NCBI GenBank assembly: GCA_050301795.1
Contig: JBNKZU010000038.1
Location: forward strand, 7,941 to 71,940
Reading direction: 5' to 3'
Length of the DNA: 64,000 nucleotides
Source: JBNKZU01 sp050301795
GTDB lineage: Bacteria; Pseudomonadota; Gammaproteobacteria; Thiohalomonadales; Thiohalomonadaceae
A program made the position numbers and the translations under genes. The notes below the pieces were generated by a model. It searched no databases and was not told the DNA's origin. It saw only the letters and a program-made list of their open reading frames with translations. Shown piece after piece: positions 52,917 to 61,516 of this stretch. Every line of letters starts with the position of its first letter. Position 1 is the stretch's first letter.

Positions 52917-53603
52917 CTATTTGGCGAATGAAACAGAACAGACTTCCAGGGCTCTGGAAAAGACATCGTCGATGGTTAAATCAGACGTATCTATGATGAC
53001 TGCATCATCCGCGCTCTTGCAGGGAGATGCACTACGTGTGCTATCACGAAGATCTCGGGCATTAATCTCCTCAACAAGGCCGCGGAGATTAGCACTTATT
53101 CCCTTTTGTTTCAACTGCTTATAGCGCCTTTGCGCTCTCACTTCGGCTGAAGCGGTAAGAAAAAGCTTAACATCGGCGTCGGGGAAGATTGTTGTTCCCA
53201 TATCACGGCCGTCAGCAACCACGCCCGGAGGCACTGCAAAGTCTCGCTGACGTTGTAGTAATGCTGCCCTAACCTCTGGAATTGCAGCAACAATTGAGGC
53301 CGCATTTCCTGCGGTTTCGGTGCGGATCTCTCTGGTAACATTCTCGCCATCAAGAATCACATCAACACCCTGCCCTGGAATATTTTCGAAGCGAACATCA
53401 AGATTCTTCGCTATTGCTGCTATTTGGGCATGGTCATCAAGTGCCACCCCTTTTTTCTGTGCGGCTAATGCGGTAATACGATATAACGCTCCACTATCAA
53501 GCAACTCAAGTTGAAGATGAGATGCCAGCATTTGGCTGATGGTTCCTTTTCCGACACCGCTCGGACCATCAACAGTTACAATCTTAATCATCTGATCGCT
53601 CAC
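52917..53603 (-). CDS. cmk: Cytidylate kinase
   Basis: This 228-residue enzyme phosphorylates CMP and dCMP. It has the P-loop TVDGPSGVGKGTISQ, the substrate site LDSGALYRITALAA, and DGRDMGTTIFPDADVKLFL. Its start overlaps the aroA stop by four bases (ATGA), so the two are translationally coupled. Confidence 0.95.
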   Translation of the reverse strand: MSDQMIKIVTVDGPSGVGKGTISQMLASHLQLELLDSGALYRITALAAQKKGVALDDHAQIAAIAKNLDVRFENIPGQGVDVILDGENVTREIRTETAGNAASIVAAIPEVRAALLQRQRDFAVPPGVVADGRDMGTTIFPDADVKLFLTASAEVRAQRRYKQLKQKGISANLRGLVEEINARDLRDSTRSASPCKSADDAVIIDTSDLTIDDVFSRALEVCSVSFAK

Positions 53604-54919
53604 ACGGATTCCACTGAGATCTGTAAACCAGATCGATTCGCAAGCTCAACAAAATTTGGAAATGAGGTAACAACATTTGCACAATTATTTATGGTAATTG
53701 TGCCTGCTGCACGTAACGAGGCCACAGCAAAAGACATCGCAATACGGTGATCGCCGTGGCTCTCCACTTCACCTGAGCCAAATTCATCACCACCTTCAAT
53801 CACCATACCATCCGCCGTTGCTTGAGCATTAACTCCCAAGACATTTAAGCCATCAGCCATGACCTGAATACGATCACTCTCTTTAACCCTCAGCTCTTCA
53901 GCACCGGTGAGCCGAGTTGTTCCATCGGCACAGGCTGCCGCAATAAACAACGCAGGAAACTCATCAATCGCCAACGGAACCTGATCCTCAGGGATAGTGA
54001 TCCCTTTAAGCGGGCTTGAACGTACTGTGATCTCAGCTACAGGCTCGCCACCAACAACCCGTGGATTGTCGATCGTGATATCGGCACCCATCATCTTGAG
54101 GATGTTGATTACACCGATCCGGGTTTCATTAATGCCGACATGTGAAAGTGTCACCTCAGAATTCTTCGCAATGGCGGCGGCCACCATAAAGAAGGTTGCT
54201 GATGAGATATCAGCCGGAACATCAATATCGGTTGCAGTTAACCGACCACCGCCATACAAGGAGGCTGTTGCCCCCTCTTTATCCACTTGATATCCAAAAC
54301 CCTGAAGCATTCGTTCAGTGTGATCACGTGTGGGAGCTGGTTCGGTGACCGAGGTTTTACCCTCAGCGTATAAACCAGCAAGCAAAATTGATGATTTGAC
54401 CTGAGCCGAGGCAACCGGCATCTGATAATCAATAGCTTTAAGCTTGCACCCTCCCTTAACCTTCAGGGGTGGCGTTCCCGACTCTGTTGTTTCAATCTCG
54501 GCATTCATGGTTGCTAATGGCGTGGTGACACGGCGCATCGGACGAGATGAGAGCGAACTGTCGCCGGTCATCTCAACATCAAACGCCTGTCCAGACATCA
54601 ATCCGGCCAGGAGACGCATTGATGTACCTGAATTACCTAAATCTAGCGGTTTATTTGGTTTCCTGAGGCCATGAAGCCCAACACCATGAATGGTGACATT
54701 TCCGTTATCCGGCCCCTCTATTTGAACCCCCATCTGACGGAACGCCTCCAATGTCGCAAGACTATCCTCGCCTTCGAGAAAACCAGTGACCTTTGTCACG
54801 CCTTCGGCAAGTGATCCGAGCATGATGGAGCGGTGAGAGATCGATTTATCACCGGGAACACGTAATGTGCCGTTGATTGATTCTGCGGGTCTGGCTATGT
54901 ATTTAGTGTTTTTTGTCAT
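53600..54919 (-). CDS. aroA: 3-phosphoshikimate 1-carboxyvinyltransferase (EPSP synthase)
   Basis: This enzyme of about 439 residues carries out the sixth step of the shikimate pathway. Motifs are LRVPGDKSISHRSIMLGSLA, LDLGNSGTSMRLLAGLMSG and RVKESDRIQVMADGL. The PGDKSISHR and NSGTSMR signatures with this spacing resemble the class II (glyphosate-tolerant type) enzymes. The frame extends to 54970, but the ATG at 54919 with GAAGAA upstream precedes the first conserved residues and is preferred. Confidence 0.94.
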   Translation of the reverse strand: MTKNTKYIARPAESINGTLRVPGDKSISHRSIMLGSLAEGVTKVTGFLEGEDSLATLEAFRQMGVQIEGPDNGNVTIHGVGLHGLRKPNKPLDLGNSGTSMRLLAGLMSGQAFDVEMTGDSSLSSRPMRRVTTPLATMNAEIETTESGTPPLKVKGGCKLKAIDYQMPVASAQVKSSILLAGLYAEGKTSVTEPAPTRDHTERMLQGFGYQVDKEGATASLYGGGRLTATDIDVPADISSATFFMVAAAIAKNSEVTLSHVGINETRIGVINILKMMGADITIDNPRVVGGEPVAEITVRSSPLKGITIPEDQVPLAIDEFPALFIAAACADGTTRLTGAEELRVKESDRIQVMADGLNVLGVNAQATADGMVIEGGDEFGSGEVESHGDHRIAMSFAVASLRAAGTITINNCANVVTSFPNFVELANRSGLQISVESV

Positions 54920-54984
54920 TTCTTCGATTATCACGCAGAGACGTGGCTGTAGAGATGAACCAGACCACACCGCTCTGCATTTGT

Positions 54985-55863
54985 TTATAGATCACTCTTA
55001 ATATGTCGCCTGCTGTAATCGTCGCGTGACTCTTTGGCGCGTTCAAACAACTCAAGAATGGCTTCACTATGCCCCGTTTCGATGAGCGTGGACAATTGAG
55101 TCAGCTCATTGGAGAAGCGATTAAGCATCTTTAGTAGTGCGTCTCGGTTATGAATACAGATGTCATGCCACATCTTCGGATTACTCGAGGCAATACGGGT
55201 AAAATCACGAAAACCACCTGCGGCATATCGGAAGATATCCTCATGGTCTTCAAGACGTGCCAGGGTATCAACCAGTGTAAAAGCCAACATATGTGGAAGA
55301 TGGCTGGTTGCTGCCAGCACCTCATCGTGATGTTCAACCGACATCTCAATCACTTCTGCACCACAGCGCTCCCATAAGCCTCGAACTGTGTCTACAGCAT
55401 CTGGATCGCTGGAGTTGTCTGGCGTAATGATCACCTTACGATGCTGATAAAGCGTTGCAAATGAGGCCTCTACACCACTATTTTCGGTGCCAGCAATGGG
55501 GTGACCAGGAATAAAGCGGCTTGGTAATTCACCGAAAACCGCTTTGGCAGTATCAACGACAGAGCCTTTGGTACTTCCCACATCGGTAATGATGACATCT
55601 GAACCCATTCCCGCTTTAATCTCGGAAAACACCTGCTCTGCACTTCCAACAGGTGTGGCGATCACAATAAGATCACTACCCTTCACAGCGGTAGCGATAT
55701 CTGTCTCATAACGATCAATAACGCCTAACTCAACGCCTTTTTTAAGATTATCAGCGGAGCGTCCACAGCCAACAAACAGAGCGCTCTCGCCCGCAGCCTT
55801 TAACGCCCGAGCCAATGAGCCTCCGATTAGCCCGACACCGATAATTGTGATCTGTTTAAACAT
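54985..55863 (-). CDS. tyrA: Prephenate/arogenate dehydrogenase
   Basis: This 292-residue enzyme of tyrosine synthesis has an N-terminal NAD(P)-binding IIGVGLIGGSLARALKAAG, LIVIATPVG, the catalytic-histidine GHPIAGTENSGVEAS and HLPHMLAFTLVDTLA. It is the single-domain form without chorismate mutase; that activity is supplied by pheA three genes upstream. Its start overlaps the DAHP synthase stop by one base. Confidence 0.93.
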   Translation of the reverse strand: MFKQITIIGVGLIGGSLARALKAAGESALFVGCGRSADNLKKGVELGVIDRYETDIATAVKGSDLIVIATPVGSAEQVFSEIKAGMGSDVIITDVGSTKGSVVDTAKAVFGELPSRFIPGHPIAGTENSGVEASFATLYQHRKVIITPDNSSDPDAVDTVRGLWERCGAEVIEMSVEHHDEVLAATSHLPHMLAFTLVDTLARLEDHEDIFRYAAGGFRDFTRIASSNPKMWHDICIHNRDALLKMLNRFSNELTQLSTLIETGHSEAILELFERAKESRDDYSRRHIKSDL

Positions 55864-56879
55864 TAAACAGTTCTTCCCAATGCACCAGCAGTAACCTGAA
55901 GCTGCTGCATCAGATCCTTTAACTCATTGGCATCAATGGCTTGATCAGCATCGCACCATGCCTCGCAAGGCGTTGGATGCATCTCAACCAGAAGACCATC
56001 AGCACCTGCCGCGACCGATGCGCGAGCCAAGGCTGGAACCATCCATGCTTTTCCACCGGCATGGCTTGGATCAACAATTACCGGAAGGTGTGTTTCGCGT
56101 TTTAAAACAGGAATGGCGGTAACATCAAGAACATTGCGGTAGTAGGTTTCAAAAGTACGAACCCCACGCTCACAGAAGATGATGTTGTGATTACCACCCG
56201 CAGCAATATACTCTGCCGCCATCAGCCACTCTTTAATCGTTGCTGACATCCCACGTTTTAGAATAACGGGGATATGCAGTCGGCCGACCTCTTTAAGCAG
56301 ATCAAAGTTCTGCATATTGCGTGTGCCGATCTGAATGGCATCAACATCATGTTCTAAAAAGGCATCAATGGTACGCACATCCATCAATTCGGTAACGATA
56401 GGCAGATTGTGCTGTTTTGCTGCCTGCTTGAAGATCTTTAATCCCTCGACACCCTTGCCCTGAAACGAATAGGGACTCGTTCGAGGTTTAAATGCACCAC
56501 CCCGCATTAAGCGACATCCGGCTGCAGCAACACCCTCGGCTGCGATATCCATCTGTTCTTGAGTTTCTACGGAGCATGGGCCGGCAATCACCTGAACTTG
56601 ATTACCGCCAATGGGAATATTCCCAATCTTTATCACGGTATCGGCTTCATGATATGAGCGCGCAACAATCTTGTAGGGCTTCATGACCCGGATGACCTTC
56701 TCAACACCGGGCAGTGTCTGCATGATCTCTTTATCTATCTGAGATTCATCACCAACAGCACCGATAACGGTACGCTCGACGCCACGAGAGACATTATTAT
56801 CAAGACCATATTCAGTAATTTTAGCGACGACGCCATTGATCTGGTCATCAGTCGCACCGTTATTCATGATGATAATCAT
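55863..56879 (-). CDS. aroF: 3-deoxy-7-phosphoheptulonate synthase, AroF (type I-beta)
   Basis: This 338-residue DAHP synthase has an N-terminal ferredoxin-like regulatory domain (about 1-70, IIIMNNGATDDQINGVVAKI). The barrel domain has VIAGPCSVETQEQ, RGGAFKPRTSPYSFQGKG, IQIGTRNMQNFDLL and VDPSHAGGK. The N-terminal domain mediates aromatic amino acid feedback in Thermotoga-type enzymes. Its place between hisC and tyrA makes a self-contained aromatic operon from the first step. Confidence 0.93.
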   Translation of the reverse strand: MIIIMNNGATDDQINGVVAKITEYGLDNNVSRGVERTVIGAVGDESQIDKEIMQTLPGVEKVIRVMKPYKIVARSYHEADTVIKIGNIPIGGNQVQVIAGPCSVETQEQMDIAAEGVAAAGCRLMRGGAFKPRTSPYSFQGKGVEGLKIFKQAAKQHNLPIVTELMDVRTIDAFLEHDVDAIQIGTRNMQNFDLLKEVGRLHIPVILKRGMSATIKEWLMAAEYIAAGGNHNIIFCERGVRTFETYYRNVLDVTAIPVLKRETHLPVIVDPSHAGGKAWMVPALARASVAAGADGLLVEMHPTPCEAWCDADQAIDANELKDLMQQLQVTAGALGRTV

Positions 56880-56922
56880 CAGTACATTCTCTCTAAGTCA
56901 GTCGAAGGAGCGGAGATCGTCT

Positions 56923-58035
56923 TTATAACGATAATTCCAGTCCGTTAATAAATTTCTGGTTCTGCTCTTTTGTGCCTATCGTAATTCTTAAATGGTTGGG
57001 CATTCCGTAGTTGGCAACTGGTCGCACAATCACTCCATGATGTAGGAGCGCATCGTATACTGGTGCGGCTGGTTTTTTGAGATCCACACTTATAAAGTTG
57101 GCAACCGAAGGAATGGTTTCCAGTCCCATGCTCTCAAAGGCAGTTCCAAGCTGTATTAATCCTGCTGCATTGGTTTTAACAGTGTTATTCAGATGCTCTG
57201 TATCGTCGAGTGCGGCAATCGCTGCCACAAGTGCCAGTGAATTCACATTAAACGGTGGACGAATACGATTCATCAAATCTGCAACCTCAGGATGGGAGAC
57301 TGAATAACCAATCCGTAAACCTGCCAGGCCATACGCTTTTGAAAAGGTTCGGGTCACCATCAGGTTCGGGAATTCATCAATCCACTCCATTGCATTCGGA
57401 AATTGTCCATCAGCGCCGGTTTCAGGAGCCGAGGCGTACTCAAAGTAGGCCTCATCAACAACAATGATGATCTGATCCGAAACTGACTGAATAAAGCGGT
57501 AAAGCTCATCCTTATTTAACCAAGTGCCCGTCGGATTATTGGGGTTGGCAATAAAGATCACCTTGGTTTTTGGCGTAATTGCATCATAAAGCGCGTTGAG
57601 GTCATAACCCCAGTTCTTCGCCTTAGCCGCGACACCGATACCGCCTACGGCTTTGGTTAATATCGGGTAGATTGCGAAAGAGTGTTCAGAGAACAGCACT
57701 TCATCACCCTGATTAACAAAGGCTCTGATAATGTATTCCAAAGGTTCGCTTGAGCCATTGCCCAAGGTGATTCGGGAACTATCCACGCCATGTTTTGCCG
57801 CAAGTTTGGCCTTTAGCTCAAATCCGTTGCCATCAGGATAGAGCCAAATATCCTTTTTTGAATTGGAGATGGCTTCAAGTGCCTTGGGTGACGGACCTAG
57901 TGGATTCTCGTTTGACGCGAGTTTAATAATATCCTTTACCCCATACTCACGTTCAAGCTCCTCAATCGGCTTGCCTGGAAGATATGGATTAAGGCCAAGA
58001 ACCGACTTGACCGCCAGATGACTAAAATTACTCAT
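56923..58035 (-). CDS. hisC: Histidinol-phosphate aminotransferase
   Basis: This 370-residue PLP enzyme has IIKLASNENPLGPSPKAL, LGNGSSEPLEYIIRAFV, ANPNNPTGTWLNKDEL and the PLP lysine in TRTFSKAYGLAGLRIGY. In gammaproteobacterial aromatic operons this homologue (HisC2) also transaminates aromatic keto acids or prephenate, so a dual role is likely by context. Confidence 0.93.
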   Translation of the reverse strand: MSNFSHLAVKSVLGLNPYLPGKPIEELEREYGVKDIIKLASNENPLGPSPKALEAISNSKKDIWLYPDGNGFELKAKLAAKHGVDSSRITLGNGSSEPLEYIIRAFVNQGDEVLFSEHSFAIYPILTKAVGGIGVAAKAKNWGYDLNALYDAITPKTKVIFIANPNNPTGTWLNKDELYRFIQSVSDQIIIVVDEAYFEYASAPETGADGQFPNAMEWIDEFPNLMVTRTFSKAYGLAGLRIGYSVSHPEVADLMNRIRPPFNVNSLALVAAIAALDDTEHLNNTVKTNAAGLIQLGTAFESMGLETIPSVANFISVDLKKPAAPVYDALLHHGVIVRPVANYGMPNHLRITIGTKEQNQKFINGLELSL

Positions 58036-58049
58036 GACGATTCCTGATA

Positions 58050-59135
58050 TTAAAGCACTGCTTTAGGAAATGAGCCTAACACCTTGAATAAGCTAGACTC
58101 TTTATGTAATTGTTTAAGTGCAATCGCGACATTTTCATCCTGAGAGTGACCCTCAAGATCGACAAAAAACAGATATTCCCACATCCCCTGATGTGATGGC
58201 CGCGACTCGATTCGAGTCATCGAGATGCCATTACGAGATAGCGGCTCCAGCAGATCAAACAGCGCACCTGGTTTGTTCTTGGTTGATATCAACAGAACCG
58301 TTTTATCGTTACCACTTGGTGGTGTTTCACCCTTACCTAAGATCAGGAAGCGCGTTGTGTTGTTGGGGTTATCCTCGACATTGCGTTCAATAATCTTAAG
58401 GCCATAGATCTCAGCAGCAGACTCTCCTGCGATAGCCGCGGATTGACTGTTTTTAGATGCCATTCGAGCCGCTTCGGCATTACTGCTGACCTCAATAAGC
58501 TCAATATCGCCTGCAAATCGATTCAGCCACTGACGACACTGTGCGAGTGACTGCGCGTGAGAGTAGATCACCTTAATATCAGCAAGATTGTCTGCCATCG
58601 ACATCAGATTTTGATGAATGCGAATCTCTACCTCACCACAGATATGTAACGATGAATGAACAAGGCTATCCAAGGTATGGTTGATCACACCTTCTGTAGA
58701 GTTCTCGATAGGAACCACGCCATAATCAGCACTTCCCGCCTCTACATCACGAAAGATGGCATCAATCGACTTCATTGGACGTGTCATAACCGAATGCCCG
58801 AAATGCTTTAACACTGCGGTTTGGGTAAAGGTTCCTTCAGGACCAAGGAATGCGATCTCCATTGGCTTTTCAAGCGCAAGACAAGCCGACATAACTTCCC
58901 GGAACAGTCGTGCAACCTCTTCACTATCAAGCGGCCCTGGATTCTGTTCCTTGACGCGACGCAAGACCTGAGCCTCACGCTCAGGGCGGTAGAAGACCAC
59001 TGACTCACCCGCTTCAAGCTTTACATCAGCAACCTGCTTTGCCAATTCCGCTCTTTTATTGAAAAGCTTTAGTAACTCACTATCAACCGCGTCAATCTCT
59101 ACGCGGATTTTTTTGAGTTTCGCATCTACACTCAT
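58050..59135 (-). CDS. pheA: Bifunctional chorismate mutase/prephenate dehydratase
   Basis: This 361-residue P-protein has three parts. An AroQ chorismate mutase (1-90) starts KKIRVEIDAVDSELLKLFNK. Prephenate dehydratase (about 95-270) has IAFLGPEGTFTQTAV, ENSTEGVINHTLDSL and NNTTRFLILG. A C-terminal ACT domain carries KPGALFDLLEPLSRNGI and ESRPSHQGMWEYLFFVD, the phenylalanine-binding ESRP site. It is between serA and hisC, in one operon with both. Confidence 0.96.
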   Translation of the reverse strand: MSVDAKLKKIRVEIDAVDSELLKLFNKRAELAKQVADVKLEAGESVVFYRPEREAQVLRRVKEQNPGPLDSEEVARLFREVMSACLALEKPMEIAFLGPEGTFTQTAVLKHFGHSVMTRPMKSIDAIFRDVEAGSADYGVVPIENSTEGVINHTLDSLVHSSLHICGEVEIRIHQNLMSMADNLADIKVIYSHAQSLAQCRQWLNRFAGDIELIEVSSNAEAARMASKNSQSAAIAGESAAEIYGLKIIERNVEDNPNNTTRFLILGKGETPPSGNDKTVLLISTKNKPGALFDLLEPLSRNGISMTRIESRPSHQGMWEYLFFVDLEGHSQDENVAIALKQLHKESSLFKVLGSFPKAVL

Positions 59136-59154
59136 TGGCGTTGTTTTCTCTTGA

Positions 59155-60324
59155 TTAACCTATCGCTCGTACTGCAAGCACACCATCAATTGACTGAATC
59201 CCGTTGATCACCTCATCCGGGATCTCTTGCTCCACATCCACTAGAGTATAAGCAATTTCGCCACGCGATTTATTCAACATATCGATGATATTAAGTCCCG
59301 CCTTTGCAAGCTCAGATGAGATCTGGCCTAACATGTTGGGAACATTTGAATTCACAACCGCGATACGAAATGCGCCTTCAGTTCGTGGCATGACCACTTC
59401 AGGGAAGTTGACTGAGTTAATGACATTGCCATTTTCAAGAAAGTCTTTAACCTGATCTGCAACCATTATTGCGCAATTATCCTCTGCCTCTTTGGTTGAA
59501 GCACCAAGATGCGGCAACGTAATGACGCGCTCATGATTCTTCAACAAATTGCTTGGAAAATCACAAACATAGGCGTAAACCTTCCCAGCCTTAATCGCAT
59601 CGCTAACCGCCTCGTCATTGACGATACCGTTACGAGCGAAGTTAAGAATGACCACATCCTTTTTCATTGACTTGAGTCGTTCTGCATTAATCAGATCTTT
59701 TGTGGCATCAATCAGTGGTACATGGAAGGTGACAAAATCGACTTGTGTCAGCAACTCATCAACGCTAATGGCCTGCTTTACAGCAGAATCAAGCGCCCAT
59801 GCACCCTTGACCGTGATACCTGGATCAAACCCGATCACATTCATACCCAGTGCAACAGCGGCATTGGCAATCTTGACACCGATCGCCCCAAGACCAATCA
59901 CGCCAAGGGTGCGACCTGGTAGCTCAAATCCACCATAGTTCTTTTTACCTGCTTCGGTCTGTTTGCCAATCTCGGCATCTGAGCCTTCGAGATTACGGGC
60001 AAAATCCCATGCCGGACCGATATTTCGACAAGCCATCAACATACCGGCAATCACTAACTCCTTAACAGCATTAGAATTGGCACCCGGAGCATTAAACACA
60101 CACACCCCTTTTGCACTCATTTTGTCCAGAGGAATGTTGTTTACACCTGCACCCGCACGTCCTACGGCCTTAAGTGTTGAGGGGATCTCCATATCGTGCA
60201 TCTTGAATGAACGTAACAGGATCGCATCAGGATGTGTGATCTCTGAGGCTATTTCGTAATCCTGACGCGGGAGGTGATCCAGTCCTGCTGCTGAAATGTT
60301 GTTTAGGGTTAAAATCTTATACAT
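59155..60324 (-). CDS. serA: D-3-phosphoglycerate dehydrogenase
   Basis: This 389-residue enzyme catalyses the first step of serine synthesis. It has NAD-binding GVIGLGAIGVKIANAA, FHVPLIDATKDLI, NFARNGIVNDEAV and the catalytic-histidine LPHLGASTKEAEDN. A C-terminal ACT-like segment (about 320-389, ending SIDGVLAVRAIG) is short. Its insertion between serC and pheA is less usual than the common serC-pheA adjacency and joins both serine steps in the operon. Confidence 0.94.
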   Translation of the reverse strand: MYKILTLNNISAAGLDHLPRQDYEIASEITHPDAILLRSFKMHDMEIPSTLKAVGRAGAGVNNIPLDKMSAKGVCVFNAPGANSNAVKELVIAGMLMACRNIGPAWDFARNLEGSDAEIGKQTEAGKKNYGGFELPGRTLGVIGLGAIGVKIANAAVALGMNVIGFDPGITVKGAWALDSAVKQAISVDELLTQVDFVTFHVPLIDATKDLINAERLKSMKKDVVILNFARNGIVNDEAVSDAIKAGKVYAYVCDFPSNLLKNHERVITLPHLGASTKEAEDNCAIMVADQVKDFLENGNVINSVNFPEVVMPRTEGAFRIAVVNSNVPNMLGQISSELAKAGLNIIDMLNKSRGEIAYTLVDVEQEIPDEVINGIQSIDGVLAVRAIG

Positions 60325-60395
60325 TATTCTAAAAATCCTATGGTTATGTGCTTTCGCTCAATAACTTCTTGGGGATAAATGGATTGTCGTCTGGA

Positions 60396-61484
60396 TTATC
60401 CGTTACGCTTCTCAAAATCCGCCATGAATGACACTAACGCATCAATACCTGTTTCAGGCATTGCGTTATAGATTGATGCACGCATACCACCAACTGAACG
60501 GTGACCTTTCAGTGTAACCAATCCTGCCTCTTTAGCTTCTGCAATAAAGGTTGCATCCAAATCGGCATTTGCCAGAGTGAATGGAACATTCATAATCGAA
60601 CGGCACTCTTTCATCACTGGATTGGCATAGAAGTCTGAATCATCAATCGCGGCATACAGCTTTGCGGCCTTGCGATTATTAACCTCAGCCATCTGCTCCA
60701 GACCACCATTCTCTTTAAGCCATTCAAACACCAAACCCGCCATATACCAGCTATAGGTTGGTGGCGTGTTATACATTGAATCGGCCTTCACATGGGTTTC
60801 ATAGTTCATCATTACCGGAGCGCTATCAGGTGCATTACCGATCAGATCGTCACGAACAATCACAATAGTCAGACCTGCAGGTCCAATATTCTTCTGTGCA
60901 CCCGCGTAGATGATGCCGTATTTAGAGACATCCATCGGTTTTGAAAGGATAGTTGATGACATATCTGCGATCAGCGGTTTGCCGTTGGTCTCAGGAAGGT
61001 ATGGAAACTCAACGCCCTCGATCGTTTCATTCGGTGTGTAGTGAACATAAGCAGCATCATCAGAGAGACTAAGCGCCTCCTGTCCCGGTGCAAAGGTGAA
61101 CTTACCATTTAATGCCGAAGCATCCGCAGCAACATTCACCTCACCATATCTTTTAGCCTCTGCAATCGCTTTTTTACCCCATGATCCAGTCAGGATGTAA
61201 TCCGCTTTACCCGTTGCTCCCATCAGATTCAGTGGAATCATTGCAAACTGGCTCGATGCACCACCCTGTAAAAAAAGAACCTTGTAGTTATCGGGGATAG
61301 CCATGATTTCACGCAGATCGGATTCAGCCTTTTCTGCGATAGACATAAACTCTTTACCACGGTGACTCATCTCCATCACCGACATTCCACTACCATTCCA
61401 GTCGAGCATCTCGGCCTGCGCTTTTTCGATAACGGCTTGGGGCAAAATCGCAGGGCCAGCACTGAAATTAAATACACGTGACAT
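60396..61484 (-). CDS. serC: Phosphoserine aminotransferase
   Basis: This 362-residue PLP enzyme also works on 3-hydroxy-4-phosphohydroxythreonine for pyridoxal phosphate synthesis. Motifs are VFNFSAGPAILPQAVIEKAQ, FLQGGASSQFAMIPLNL, the PLP lysine in YAGAQKNIGPAGLTIVIV and HRSVGGMRASIYNAMP. It lies downstream of gyrA, as in many gammaproteobacteria, and upstream of serA (71-base gap). Confidence 0.96.
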   Translation of the reverse strand: MSRVFNFSAGPAILPQAVIEKAQAEMLDWNGSGMSVMEMSHRGKEFMSIAEKAESDLREIMAIPDNYKVLFLQGGASSQFAMIPLNLMGATGKADYILTGSWGKKAIAEAKRYGEVNVAADASALNGKFTFAPGQEALSLSDDAAYVHYTPNETIEGVEFPYLPETNGKPLIADMSSTILSKPMDVSKYGIIYAGAQKNIGPAGLTIVIVRDDLIGNAPDSAPVMMNYETHVKADSMYNTPPTYSWYMAGLVFEWLKENGGLEQMAEVNNRKAAKLYAAIDDSDFYANPVMKECRSIMNVPFTLANADLDATFIAEAKEAGLVTLKGHRSVGGMRASIYNAMPETGIDALVSFMADFEKRNG

Positions 61485-61516
61485 GGTTATTCCTCGTTTA
61501 ATAGATTAATGGGGGA

